Of a stretch of 64,000 nt of DNA, positions 36,538 to 48,001 are shown in pieces. The notes beneath the pieces are model-generated. The model ran no database searches. It saw nothing but the letters and a program-made list of their open reading frames with translations, and was not told the origin of the DNA. This stretch comes from Epiperipatus broadwayi (taxonomy: Eukaryota > Onychophora > Udeonychophora > Euonychophora > Peripatidae). Within the stretch, counting starts at the first letter, position 1. Each line of letters begins with the position of its first letter. The stretch spans positions 11,386,579 through 11,450,578 of the forward strand of contig JAQFVV010000013.1 in the NCBI GenBank assembly GCA_028023455.1. Reading direction: 5' to 3'. The translations under genes were made by a program, and so were the position numbers.

Positions 36538-39071
36538 TGTAGCGAATCTTTTTACATGTGCGTGCCAAAAATTTCCCAAAAAAATATTTATTGAATGATT
36601 GGTGTGCCATACAGTTATTAAATCAAATTATAAACAACTTAATTATTACAGTTTTTTAAAAGTTTATGAAACAAAATAATAATAATTAAACAAAATTTCT
36701 AAATAAGCTAAATTACAAGTGAATGATATTTATTTAGAAGAGCACAATTTGAATAAAATATAATAGTAAAAAATTAGTAGTAATTAAAACAAAATTTTGG
36801 AAATAAACATATAAAATCAACATAAATAGATATTATTTAATGAAGATTTTTGCTGTTGTATATTGGATGCCAAATATTTCAGATCTGGTTCATATTGTCA
36901 TTTTTAAGCATGTATATGCTGAACTAGATTCATCTGTCATTCTATTTCTCAAACTATCCTTAATTAAATTTTTTTCTGAAAACAATGATTCACATGCATA
37001 TATAGAAAAGAAAATTGATCATATAGCAGTTGCTAATTTTTTTAAACAAGTAAATGTTTCAGGAATAATATTCTAGGCAGTCAATAGTTCCTCTTCAGAA
37101 TTCTTTTTACATATATTCAATAATCGATCATTTTCTACATATATCCAATAATCGATCATTTTCCATTGTTTCTAATTCATTCCTCAAGTCAACAAATTTC
37201 TGTTTCCATATAGAACTGGATTGAAAATCAACAGATTGAATTTCCATATCTTTCAAATTAAGTTAATCTTAAAGAAAATTTATCAATTATCGATTGAACA
37301 ACAGCACAAGTTGCCTCAATTTTACTTGATCTGGCTTCTCATGAGATTCTAAATCAGTTAAAAACTTTTAAGGTTGAAAATTTGTAATTTAACTTCAAAT
37401 GTTTTGATCAAATCAAATATGACAAAAATTGTCTTATTATAACTTTGAAGTTTCATATATCAGTGAAAAAACATTAATTTTGAAAGCCATTCAACATCTA
37501 TTAATTCATTATATTTTTCAGTGATTTTCTCATTACATAAAAGCTAATATCTTCTAAACACTCAATGAATCTTTGAAGAACTTTTCCTCAACTTAACCAT
37601 CAGACATTGTTATATATAAGTATACCATAGTATTCTGAGTTTACCTCACTCGATGTGAAGTTATAAAATTGATTAACTTGGTCACAATGTTCATAACATC
37701 ATCCAATGGCTTAAAGCTGACCTCTGTGTATAAAACTTGCTGACATATAATGCAATGAAAACTCAAAATTGAATGTCCAATATGGTTGGTAAATAAACTG
37801 AGAAAACAATTTTCTTTTTCAGTCAAAGCACCATCTGTAGTTACTGATACAATTTTGGCAACATCTATGTTGCAAATATCTATTCCTTTTGTTGTTGTTA
37901 CTAATGGGGTTAAAGTGATCAATTCTTTGATATCATTCCCAACACAATAGTAAACAAAATAGCTAAATGAACTAGCTGATCCAAGCAGACAGAAATTAAA
38001 ACTAAAAGATTGTAAATCTCTTTTTTGTTGGTAAGTTATGTTATTAGCCAGTTGCAGGATTCTTTCTTTAACTGTATTTCTAGCCAATGGTAAATCTTTT
38101 ATGCTCTGAATAATTTTTGCTTTATTTTCAAAATCTTCAAAAAGAGCTGCAGCACATTTCATCCAAGCTTCTTTCATACATTATCCATCATTAAAAGGTT
38201 TCCCATGTTTGGCAATTATATTTGAAAAAAAAAAAACTAGCAGCAGTTATATTTGAATGATTTCTGATAAATTTCACGATAGATGTCAATTGAATATATT
38301 TTTTGCTCATCTTTACTTTTTTTATAGAGCGATTTATGATTGGTCACATGATGCCATTTTATCGACGATGTTCTCAATACAACTGTTCTAGAATATAAAA
38401 CACATACTGCCCTGGTCCCTTTGTTAATCATTCCATAGTTATCAGTCCACCAATTTTGAAATTCTTTACTGCTTGATAATTTTTATTTTCACTAGTGATA
38501 TTAATATAATGGTAACAAATTTATTTAAAAATAAATTTACATGAGCTTTGACAATTTTATAAATCAAAGATTTATTATATGTTAAAATATAGTATGCTCA
38601 CATTTCACTTTTATAGCAAAATTTCAAGCAAAAAAAAAACAAAACAAACAAAACATCATTTCATTCCTTTGTTTGCAATTTTGATTACATTAAAAAAATA
38701 AATGGTGTCAATATGTTTAGGTGAAAAAAGATTAAGATAGAAAACCATTTGATTATTTACTGAGTTTACTCTAGTTTTATTGGAATCATTTGACAGGTTT
38801 ATAGAATATTATACCACAGTATACCAGTCCCACTTTATTTGACTTAAAATATCATAATTTATTGCTTCTAATGAGAGTTAAATTGTAAATTGAATTCTAA
38901 TATATTATATTTATCTATTGTACCTTTAGTTTACAGTAAATTTTTATTAGTACAGATTTTAGCAACAAAAAAAAATATTGAAGAAAATTATGATATATAA
39001 ATAGTTAGTGTGCCAGTAAAGAATTTGAATGTGCCAACTCTGGCTCATGTGCCAAAGGTTCACCATCACTG
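36538..39071 (-). mobile_element. hAT transposon with ZBED5-like transposase remnant
   Basis: The right end on the plus strand reads CCAAAGGTTCACCATCACTG (to 39071), which in reverse is CAGTGATGGTGAACCTTTGG, a hAT-type terminus. The left end near 36538 (CTGTAGCGAATCTTTTT, then GCGTGCC) resembles its partner but is decayed, and I see no certain 8-bp duplication. Between them lies a minus-strand transposase relic described separately. 39072 marks the end of the element. Confidence 0.75.
36830..38460 (-). pseudogene. hAT transposase, ZBED5/GTF2IRD2-like, degenerate
   Basis: Read on the minus strand, 38431-38237 is a BED-finger-like part (AVCVLYSRTV and IKWHHVTNH, one cysteine lost). 38177-37641 is the clearest part: KCAAALFEDFENKAKIIQSI, then LQLANNITYQQ, then VSVTTDGALTEKE and ILSFHCIICQQVL. 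This is the hAT catalytic domain layout known from ZBED5-type proteins, with the TDG and HC motifs present. A C-terminal dimerisation part is recognisable around 36850-37060 (YACESLFSEKNLIK, RNRMTDESS). Between 37100 and 37600 the frame is lost through stops and a 28-bp tandem duplication (37108-37163). It is a dead transposase, not a host ZBED gene, because the hAT ends flank it. Confidence 0.8.
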
Positions 39072-39740
39072 AACTAGGCTATTCTGTCAAAAATAACTGT
39101 CTATAAAAATTGTATCTGTGAAGGTCCTGATTTTTTCCAATTTCTTCCTTTTAAAAATAAAAAAAAAAGAACATTTAAAAAAAACTGTTTATATAATAAA
39201 AAAACAAATAATATTATAAATCACTAATCTTGCCCTTATGAGGAAACTAATAGAGAAATCAGAATTCATGAAGATTTTTTTTATGAGCTCATTATGAAAC
39301 AGCATACATATTTCTGCTATGATGACTATTAACCCATTATCCACCTATTTAGAAAAAGATCAAAAGTCAATAGAGTTTGGTATAAGCAGATGCTTTTGAT
39401 TCATAAAGTAATAAGTTATTGAAGGCCAACCAGCATAAATTTGGAAACTACAAAATAAATATTTTTCACAAAAAATTACAATAAGACTAATAGGGAAATT
39501 AAGAAATGAAACTAATTTTATATATATAATTATCCTATTCTATAAATTCTATTGCAAAAATTTATTTCTACATAAGAATGAAAAAGTCTAGATTAGGTTT
39601 TAAAAACAATGACAATATTTTATATTCTGCACTATATGGTTTGCTGCAATGGTAGAAAGGCAGAATTTGGAGTTTAAGACCTGCTTCCAGTGCTCAAACT
39701 TCTTATGAACTCTCTGGCACCATTTGATTATTATTTTTCT
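39072..39740. other. Non-coding spacer
   Basis: AT-rich DNA between the hAT end and the inverted LINE part. No gene is seen. Confidence 0.55.
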
Positions 39741-39744
39741 TTTC

Positions 39745-40296
39745 TAGTATTTTTATTTATTAAATATAAATTTAATTGCATGTCTTTGGTCAATTTAGAA
39801 GATATAACAATTATCGTGGTACTTTTCCTTCTTCGTTATTACTATATAATTCTTGACAGACTTCTTCTGCATACTTCATAATGTTCTTTCTCTTTTTAGT
39901 AATAGTTCTATTCTTTTTTCTTATTGCAGAAGCAAATTATTGTTTATACTCAGCTTTCCTTGCTAGTTCACAATTATACTTTCTTATATTATCAACAATT
40001 TTTTTGCACCATTTTAGAAAATTCTGGATATTCTATCCTTCTTAATGCATCATTTTTATATATATTCGCATTCCTTCTTTTCTTCATAAATATTTAGTCT
40101 TTGTAGAAATTTTACTGTTCAACTGCTGCTTTTTTGTACTAACCATCTTTGATGCAGTTTGTAAAAGTTATCGGTTATCTTCCTACTGATTTCATTCAAA
40201 TCTGAATCATGTTCAAAATCTGTTAATATTTGGAAACAATTTGCAAGTTCTAATTTAAGTTCATGGAATGTTCATGACGATATTGTTTTTCTTAAT
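39745..40296 (-). pseudogene. RTE LINE, inverted 5' segment
   Basis: This segment matches the 5' part of the LINE copy at 58 kb (about 58035-58625) but on the minus strand: reversed, it contains TTTTGAACATGATTCAGATT, AAAAAAGCAGCAGTTGA and TCAAGAATTATATAGTAATA. At 40303 the LINE resumes on the plus strand exactly at the next part of the element (AAAAAGCTCCAGGTAATG, compare 58635). Inverted 5' part plus direct 3' part with adjoining breakpoints is the structure produced by twin priming during LINE insertion. Confidence 0.75.
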
Positions 40297-40302
40297 AATT
40301 TT

Positions 40303-40832
40303 TGAAAAAGGAAAAAGCTCCAGGTAATGTTGGAATTGTAATCGATATCTAAAAAAGCAGGTGAAGAAATATAATTTTTTTTTTGGCAAAGTTATATACT
40401 AAATTATAAAGATGTACCAGATAATTGAAAAAAGTGCAATATTAATATTTAAAAAATGTGATAAGGAAGATATTAGAAATTACAGATCTACCAGTCTTCT
40501 ATCAGTTCTATATAAAATTTTTAACAAGATAAATACAACTCGTCTAGAAAAAACTTTGATTTTAAACAATTAACAAAACAAGCTGGATTTAAAAGTGGTT
40601 TTAGTACAGTAGTAGATCATATACAAGTATTGAAAGGAGTTATAGAAAGGACTAACAAATATGAGTTGCTATTAAGCTTTGAATTTGTAAATTATGAAAA
40701 GACATTTGATTCTATAAGCATTTCTTTAGTGAATAAAGCATTGAACTATTAATATATAAATCCGGGATATTGTCAAATTCTAAAGAATATTTATAAAAAT
40801 TCAACAGAAAAAATTAGATTAAATAATGATAC
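40303..40832 (+). pseudogene. RTE LINE, direct segment before the gypsy insertion
   Basis: This runs from the GKAPGN-like region of the RT domain (AAAAAGCTCCAGG) through RSTSLLSVLYKIF-type and QAGFKSGFSTVVDH-type stretches to ATTAGATTAAATAATGATAC. The match to the 58-kb copy then continues at 53460 after the gypsy element. Many stops are present. Confidence 0.8.
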
Positions 40833-43033
40833 TTTAACAGGCAACCTCGGTATTAATTTTGGTTGTTTGTTTATATATAAAAAAAAGGACTCTATTGACC
40901 ACGTAAGGTAATAAACACAAAACTACGGCTGTATAGTCGCCATAACATCTGCACATAGGATCTGATTACTATCCACCATATTGGGTTCGAATATGAATCC
41001 CCTTTCTTAAATATACATTAAGAAATAAAGTATACGTATCCTATATCAGGATATATGTGAAAAAATATAATAAAAAAATCTACCTAGTGGTCATTGTTTC
41101 ATTTAAAAAAAAAGACAAACAACAATTTCTTCGGAAAAAGTATATTTATGAGCATCAATTAATAAACTGACCCCAAGTGCCAATCTTACTAAGACCGTAA
41201 AAATTATACTTTCTCCTCTTAGAAATCTTAAAATGATCGCTAATTAGGGGCCCGACCCTTTCAGCTAGCTCAAATCCCATGGCTGGGAGGTTGAATGGAG
41301 GTGACTGACTAAATTTGTATAATTGAAACAGGCTTTCCCTGTTTTATATACCTTTCAATTTAAGATGCATATATAGAAACTTATGTATTAGAATATGATA
41401 TTCTGCCAGGAAGGAAACTAGGTTAATATAAGTGATAAATATGTTCATTAATGAGGGACAATTTGTTTTAAAGTAAGTAGATAATTTTATTACTATGGTT
41501 CTTTAAATATTGAGAAAGAAAAAACATATTTACATAATTTATATATCAATGATAACATAAAAGATGAAATAAAAAGAAAACAGAATTAGTGAATTAAATA
41601 CGGATGTGGGAAAGCATTTATATGTTTAACTTAAAATGTATAATTCTACACAATGGCTGAACTTTTGGAGAGTAACGACAAGTAATGTTCAATTCTTTTA
41701 GGTTAAAGAAACTAGTTACCTTGAAGTACCCAGGATTTTTAATATTGGTAAGTTTATTTCCACGTAAGCTTGATTTTGACGATCCAACCGAAATTTATGT
41801 ATACTTTTAATGTTGAATGATAAAACAAAATTTTCCTGCGAATAGCAATAAGTTTGCACGAACGTCCACTTTGTGATATTTCTTGGATCTAAGAAATAAT
41901 GACGGCTTACTGGAGGCATTCTTAGTTTACACAATTTGACATTTTCTTCCTTCCTGGATTGTTCTGGTGGTGTATCGATGAGATCCCTATGGTTCTTTGA
42001 GGGCAAGTACTTAACAGCAACATTACATATTGGGAGCTTAGGATGGCGGCCTTACACATATTTTTCAGCTCCTGCATTCCAATTGTCGCACTGGTCCGAG
42101 TTTCTATATCTGAATCCATTTTATACTACTAGTCCATTTAGCAATCAAAATTATTAATATTTCAGTTCGCAAAATCACTCCTGCTTGTTCTCATTTTACT
42201 TTTTCACTCCTTAATTTCTCCAATTCCTTTTGTTCCCAAAATAGTTTATCAAAGAAATAAAGATCTAGATATAGGCATGCTTTTAACATTTTTCTTTCTG
42301 TGGCTAAGTAATCGAACAAAAAACATGAAATTGCCTCAAGGTAAACATATATAAAAGTTCTTTCATTACTCTTATTAAAATGCGATATACAATAACACAA
42401 TAGCACTGGTCCGAGTTTCTATATCTGAATCCATTTTATACTACTAGTCCATTTAGCAATCAAAATTATTAATATTTCAGTTCGCAAAATCACTCCTGCT
42501 TGTTCTCATTTTACTTTTTCACTCCTTAATTTCTCCAATTCCTTTTGTTCCCAAAATAGTTTATCAAAGAAATAAAGATCTAGATATAGGCATGCTTTTA
42601 ACATTTTTCTTTCTGTGGCTAAGTAATCGAACAAAAAACATGAAATTGCCTCAAGGTAAACATATATAAAAGTTCTTTCATTACTCTTATTAAAATGCGA
42701 TATACAATAACACAATAGCAAATTATACATTTGAAATAAATTAAGAATACAAGAAGATAATTTATATATTTGCATATAACTGCATTCCCGTAATTTATTA
42801 ACATATTTTCATGAATTTATTTTAAAACAAATAAATAACTATAAATATTTTTCTCTCTCTTTTTTTAATTAATAAAAAAAAACTTTCAAACTGTCTCTCT
42901 TAGGCATATATATTTCATTCTTTATATTTTCCCCCTCACAGCTGAATCAAATTTATTATTCATGCTGATCTAAGCAGTTTGGGAATATTGTGTAACTTTC
43001 TTGTAACAGGGTTTGAACCCGGCTACTGTTACA
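40833..43033 (-). repeat. 3' LTR of the gypsy element
   Basis: This 2.2-kb LTR starts, on the minus strand, at 43033 with TGTAACAG. The first 32 bases form a hairpin closing with CTGTTACA (43002-43033). It ends near 40833 with CCTGTTAAA. It matches 51588-53459 throughout, with substitutions and a few indels. It is longer because of a 315-bp tandem duplication (42089-42718) and a segment of about 70 bp near 41907-41970 absent from the other LTR. Overlapping reading frames in it are not genes. Confidence 0.9.
42089..42718. repeat. Tandem duplication of 315 bp, apparently identical copies
   Basis: 42089-42403 and 42404-42718 read the same base for base as far as I can follow. The other LTR has only one copy. 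The duplication therefore arose after the two LTRs separated and recently compared with the LTR divergence. Confidence 0.85.
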
Positions 43034-43100
43034 ATGCCGCCCTGTTGGAAAGACTTCAAAATGAGGCATACTTATTTTGAAGTCTCAAATAATAAATCCA

Positions 43101-43349
43101 TTATAGTATGGGTTTTAAAGCCCTAGCATTGTAGGACCCTTTAACCTCTGACCCAGTGTTCACCAAAAATGCATTATTTCCCTGGCGTTGTACAATAATG
43201 AATGGACCCTCATATAAATTGCAAAACTCGTGGAAGACAAATTTTCCTGGGTCGATGGTGCGTGGTGTTTTCACCATTAACTTGTCTCCTATTTGGAATC
43301 GGTGCTGGGTACCCGCTGATCTTTTATTTCTATTTTGCCTCCTTTTCAT
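43101..43349 (-). pseudogene. Gypsy integrase C-terminal part
   Basis: The frame reads FQIGDKLMVKTPR, then FCNLYEGPFIIVQRQGNNAF, which matches the C-terminal module of Ty3/gypsy integrases (a GD.V..K start and an EGPF turn). It follows the integrase core on the same strand, separated by a stop or frameshift near 43370. It ends with RALKPIL shortly before the 3' LTR. Confidence 0.8.
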
Positions 43350-43387
43350 AAGGGTCTAGTAAGCTTGAGCCCTATCAGCTTCTACAT

Positions 43388-43888
43388 CTATTGGGGGCTC
43401 ATCCAACCCAGGCAAGGGGATTTTATCAATCGGGACATATGTTTTCCTAAATGCAGCCATATTGGGGCAAACCCGGTCGATTCATTGACCGACCAATTAA
43501 TATAATCAACGACCTGTGGAACTTGCTTGACCCACCCTCGATGGTTCATTGGGAGATAGGTTCTAAATAACAAACCTAGTTCCCGCATAACCCTCTCACA
43601 TGGGTTCAATTGCAGATTACGAATGGATGTCAATATGTGTTTAATTCCCTGTTGTTGTATCCACCTATGCCATTCCCCCATCATGAAAGGAGTGCCATGA
43701 TCCAATAATAAAATGTTTGGGTTACTCACAGCGGGAAAATGGTTATTTTCTAGCATTTTTATAGTGTTCTTAATATTTTCCCGGGATATCGGGTATGCAG
43801 CTATAAATTTTGAGAATAGATCGTAGACTATGACCAAATACTTCTTGTTAAAGACAGGCAATGGACCATAATAATCCAGGGTCATCAT
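43388..43888 (-). pseudogene. Gypsy integrase catalytic core
   Basis: The 166-residue open piece carries the three acidic residues of the retroviral-type integrase core: D in MTLDYYGPLP at the start, D in LLLDHGTPF about 60 residues on, and E in NPCERVMREL 35 residues after that. The spacing is the DDE arrangement of Ty3/gypsy integrases, which insert the DNA copy into the host genome. It is the best-kept part of the element. It is cut from the zinc-binding part by frameshifts near 43890-44030 and from the C-terminal part near 43370. Confidence 0.9.
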
Positions 43889-43889
43889 T

Positions 43890-44352
43890 TCCTGTGGCTT
43901 TATTGGAATTTATGGAAGCCATGGGTGTTACATAACATATTAGCTGGCTTTGCCTTTTGGCATATTTCACACTGGCCCACCACGGCCATAAATTTTAGTA
44001 TGCATTCCAGGCCAATAAACCCTGGAGTAAACACTCAGTTTTGAGTGCCATAAAGACCATAAAGTTGGGGTCCATGGGTAATTATGGCCTCCCTCATCTG
44101 ACATGGTAAAATGGGCTTCCACTCATCTCGGACCTCATGAATTTGATACTGTAATATCGATTGTCTTATTCGGTATTGTCCTGCCTTGTTTCCTACCCAT
44201 CCTAAGTCTGTTGTCCCTTTTTCCTCTAGCTGCTCAATCAAGGTCCTTAGTTGTCCATCTTCCCTTTGGCAGTGTGGTAGTTTGGCCAAATCTTGTTCTA
44301 CTGCTTCATTTATTTTCAGGTTCAAACTGGCAATATACAAGTTTCTCTCCAC
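43890..44352 (-). pseudogene. Gypsy integrase zinc-binding part and linker
   Basis: 44352-44035 gives the region between RNase H and integrase (GQYRIRQSILQYQ, then LPCQMREAIITHG). After a break, WYPGMHTKIYGRG and GQCEICQKAKPAN (in another frame, about 43930-44000) give the HHCC-type zinc-binding motif; the cysteine pair is present. The part is recognisable but needs at least two frame changes. Confidence 0.75.
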
Positions 44353-44982
44353 TTAAATGCATGGCTGGGATCGAGCAGGGTTATGACTCAATATGTCCAG
44401 CACAATGTTCTCTGACCCTTTACAATATTTTACGGTGTAGTCATATTCCTGGAGGTACAGACTCCATCGAATCAGCCAGCAGTTGGTGAGGTAGCTGTAA
44501 TTCAAAAACTCCAAGCTTTTATGGTCAGTAATGACAACCACTTTTGATCCCAATAAGAGTGTCCTGAACTTCTGGAAAACCCAGACAATTGCCAGGGTTT
44601 CCTTTTCAGTGGTGGTATAGTGACGCTCCAGTCCTTTAAGCAATCAGCTTATAAAGTACAATACTTTCATCTGGTTATCATCCTGCATGTGTGATAGTGT
44701 AAATCCTAGCCTATACCCACTACTGTCTATTTGTATAATAAACGGCTTCTAGAAATCTGGAAATGCCAACATGACTTGTTTTTCAAACCCTCTTTTTATA
44801 TTCTCAAAGGCTTTCTCTTGTTCCTGAGCCCATTTCCACGGTACATTCTTTCTTACCAGCTTGACCAAAAATTCTATTTGTCCTGAAAACCCCTTGTAAA
44901 ACCTGTTATAAAAATTGCAGAGGCCCATGAATGATTGAATTTGCTTCTGCGATGTAGGTTTAGGAAATTCTCTGATAGCCAA
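44353..44982 (-). pseudogene. Gypsy RT connection and RNase H
   Basis: 44982-44749 has PTSQKQIQSFMGLCNFYNRF and KNVPWKWAQEQEKAFE, the RT-RNase H connection. A short gap then reads IQIDSSGYRLGFTL, with the first RNase H aspartate. 44643-44353 has HYTTTEKETLAIVW with the catalytic glutamate, ITDHKSLEF with the second aspartate, and ENIVLDILSH with the last. The four acidic residues of the RNase H site are present; a stop near 44650 and another near 44746 break the frame. Confidence 0.85.
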
Positions 44983-45600
44983 GACTTTGTCTGAATGGGT
45001 TGTATCCCTTGGGAACCCACCATATGGCCCAAAATTTTACTTCATCCTTACATAACATACTTTTTTTAAAATTAATCTTGATTCCTTTCTTGAGGCATTC
45101 TTTGAGAAATATCCGTACATCCCTAACATATTCTTTGATAGTTGCTGATGCCACTATAGTGACCAATTTTTTTACTTCCTCTGACAACACTTGGTCTAAG
45201 CATTTCAGCAACCCTGCACCGCTGTTTAGTAAGCCAAATGGCATACGGTTAAATTCATATGAATAACCATTATATCTAAAGGTAGTATATTTCCGATTTT
45301 CAGGATGGAGTTGGATCTGCCAGTAACTCGCAGTTGAAAAAAATTTATTTCCCTTAAATCTTCCTAACAGTTCCTGCAAAGGAGGTGGAATAGTACAATT
45401 TGGAATAATTATTCGGTTAAGTTGTCTCGCATCCAAACCCAACCTGACTGACCCATCTTTTTTTTACAATCACCAGCAGATTACAATAGGGGGAGGCACA
45501 CTTTGAAATAATTCCCCATTTTATCATTTGGTTGATTTGTTCCTTCACATTATCCCGGTATTGATGTGGAACTGGGTATGACCTAGACTGGAATGACTGG
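44960..45600 (-). pseudogene. Gypsy reverse transcriptase lacking its catalytic motifs
   Basis: The open piece has DARQLNRIIIPNCTIPPPLQE, then FKGNKFFSTASYWQIQLHPE, YEFNRMPFGLLNSGAG, LVTIVASATIKEYVRD and GIKINFKKS. In related elements the stretch before SYWQI contains an aspartate in a DL..GYWQ motif, and a YVDD motif lies before VASAT. Both are missing here: the protein passes directly from FFST to ASYWQ and from LVTI to VASAT, as if short in-frame pieces were deleted. Such an enzyme cannot copy RNA. Confidence 0.85.
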
Positions 45601-45637
45601 TCCTGATTTATTTTAATTATTTGCTCGAATCCTTAAA

Positions 45638-46159
45638 TTACACCCAGTATATCTGAAAAAATGTGGCCATACTCTTCCAATATTTTCTGCAGTGCATGCT
45701 CTTCTTCTCCATGCCCACAGTTGCCTGCTTAATTTTCTCAGCTATCACTCTGTCCATTAGATCCTCCTCAACTTTCATGACCTCAATTGAGTGGTACAGG
45801 TCCGGCACTAGAAATTTAATAACTTCTCCTTCGCAAGTGACTCTTTCCCTTTCATAGTCCAGGACACATTTGTATTTGTGTAGGAAATCAGATCCTAATA
45901 TGGCCTCATGAATCAGGTCCTTCATAATAAGGAATACATGAGTGAATGTTTTCCCATTTATCCATAGGTTTACCCATATCTGTTTAGGTTCTACCTTGGC
46001 CCTCTTATTATTTGCCATCATCACCTGTGTAGCCTTCAGTGGAAGGGTCCATATGCCAGGTTGTTTCCTACTCAGTTTGTGATATAGTGTTTCTGACATA
46101 ACAGAAATCTGACTCCCTGAATCAATGAGGGTTTCTATTTCTATTTGATTGATTTCCAT
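45638..46159 (-). pseudogene. Gypsy aspartic protease region
   Basis: The 173-residue open piece begins near the protease active site IDSGSQISVM, a D-S-G variant of the usual DTG or DSG motif. It continues to HEAILGSDFLHKY, the second conserved protease segment. The remaining C-terminal part (IKFLVPDLYHSIEVMKVEE and beyond) links to the RT. The frame overlaps the gag-like frame by 19 bases in a different phase. Confidence 0.8.
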
Positions 46160-46870
46160 ATGAATCTTTGGGCATTCCTGTTTGGCATTTGAGGAACCCT
46201 ATCTTCCCATGAGCACACCAAATTCCCAATGTGTTTCTCTTTTCTGAAGTGTATCATTTCTTCTTCCTCTGCCATATCTGTTCGACATTTATCTGCAAAT
46301 CTTCTATCTTCAATCTCCCTCATTTGCTCATTTACCTCAATTTGATTTAACATTTTGTCAACTTCTTTGGCTGAGCTAAAGCTTTTAATCACCATTCGGC
46401 ATCCTATTTCTAATGGCAAATTTCGACACACCATTTTTACTATCTGATTTTCAGATAGCTTATCACTTTCTAATGTCTTCAATGTAGCCACTTGTCATCT
46501 AAAAAACTGTGTGTAATTTTCCTTCCCTTTTTCCAAAAACTTCTGGTTTATGATTCACATTTTGATATTCTCCTGCTGTTCCTCATGCCAAAACGTCTTC
46601 TTCAAGGCTGTTTCATACTCCTGGTATGTCTGGGGTTGGTGTAACATAGACTCCACCATGTTTTTGCATGTCCTTGAAGGTGGATCTGTGCTAGGATTAT
46701 TTTGAATTCCTCCAGTATCCCATATCTCCTAAAATATCTTTGCAAACTATTTATATGCTCCCGCGGGTTCTCTTCCTTCTGTCATCTAAATACTTTCATT
46801 TCCATCCCCTCTATCTCCTGTAATTTTGTTATCATCATATCTATACTGCCTGTCTTTCCTATTTTATCTT
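46141..46870 (-). pseudogene. Gypsy gag-like region, frameshifted
   Basis: 46868-46500 reads in mixed frames NSLQRYFRRYGILEE, then LQGHAKTWWSL and QTYQEYETALKKTFW, a pattern of gag proteins of Ty3/gypsy elements (G.A..WW core). The open piece 46491-46141 continues with LETSDKLSENQ-like, MVCRNLPLEIGCRM and a charged stretch. A stop sits between them. A nucleocapsid zinc knuckle is not visible. Confidence 0.7.
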
Positions 46871-47086
46871 TGAGATAAATAACTTTTATTTTTATGTTTT
46901 ATATTTTTACAAAAACGAATTTTGTTTCTAACGGAGTGAAATAATGACACAATTATATATTTAGTATTATTATTTTTCTATACAATGTGCTAGGCTCACC
47001 ACCCCAGGTCACAAAGTACTATGCTGATGGTCAGCTGCCCTATTGTTGAACCTCTAATCCTAGCTAGTGATTTATTCTTCCAAGTA
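46871..47086. other. Gypsy 5' leader next to the nested transposon
   Basis: This short non-coding part of the gypsy interior is cut by the TA-flanked DNA transposon at 47087. The leader resumes at 51480. Confidence 0.6.
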
Positions 47087-48001
47087 AACCTGGGTCTCGT
47101 TTTATGCGATAGATAGGTTCCTCAGAAAACACGCGCAAACGAAATCATGCAAAAAAAAGACACAACTTACATTGAAAAAGAGGGGATGCGGTCTGTGATT
47201 TTTCAAAATTCACGTAAAAGCAAAGCACCAATGTAAAATTACTTTAAAATTCGCACAAAAAAAAAATAAGGAAATAAAATATGACTAATAAAAAATTTCA
47301 AATTTGAAAAAAATTGATATAAGACAAACTTTTTTTACATTTAATATTTAATTTTATTCAAAATAATATATTTTATGCATAATTTACAGTACAGTAATTT
47401 ATATTTTTTATACACATTTTAATTATTAATGCTATTTCTGAAAAACACATTCATTTGCAAACTGGTACAAAATCAGATTCTCACAAGAGGAAATACAACT
47501 AGCACCAAGTTCACTCTCATGTTGTGTTAATGGTTTTCTGTTGACAACATAATTAGTAATTAATCTTTGAGACGATGATTTTATTAATTGTTTATGAACT
47601 TAGACTTATGATAATAAAAAGACATTTATTCACCACTGCTGGGAAAATTTTAATTAAAACTAACAACTAAAAATTAAATTTTTATTTTTGTCTTTAATTT
47701 TTTAATTTTCAATTCCATTTAAAAATCAAATTTAGTTTTATATCACATTAATTTCAAGTCACCGTAAGTAATTGTTACATTGTTAATTACAATTAAAAAT
47801 CAGATTTTAATTTTTAATTGTCAAATTTAATTGTGCCCACTACTCACCTGTTAAAAATAAACTTGCGGACACTAAATGATTAATAATTGATTACATTCTT
47901 TTTTAAAAAGTAAAACCAGAATGTGATTTAAAATGCAAAATTAACACGCACAATGTTTGAACAAATTTACATTATAATCTTGTAAAATTTAATGTGTGTA
48001 T

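Noticed and set aside
43002-43033. GGGTTTGAACCCGG resembles a polymerase III B box
   Set aside because: It lies in the terminal hairpin of the gypsy LTR and is present only because of the hairpin symmetry; no A box lies upstream.
44103-44489. Plus-strand 128-codon frame over the gypsy element
   Set aside because: It is antisense to RNase H and integrase, which have clear motifs on the minus strand.
47430-47600. Conserved small protein in both TA-flanked transposon copies
   Set aside because: The frame at 11791-11991 is not open in the second copy and shows no transposase motif.
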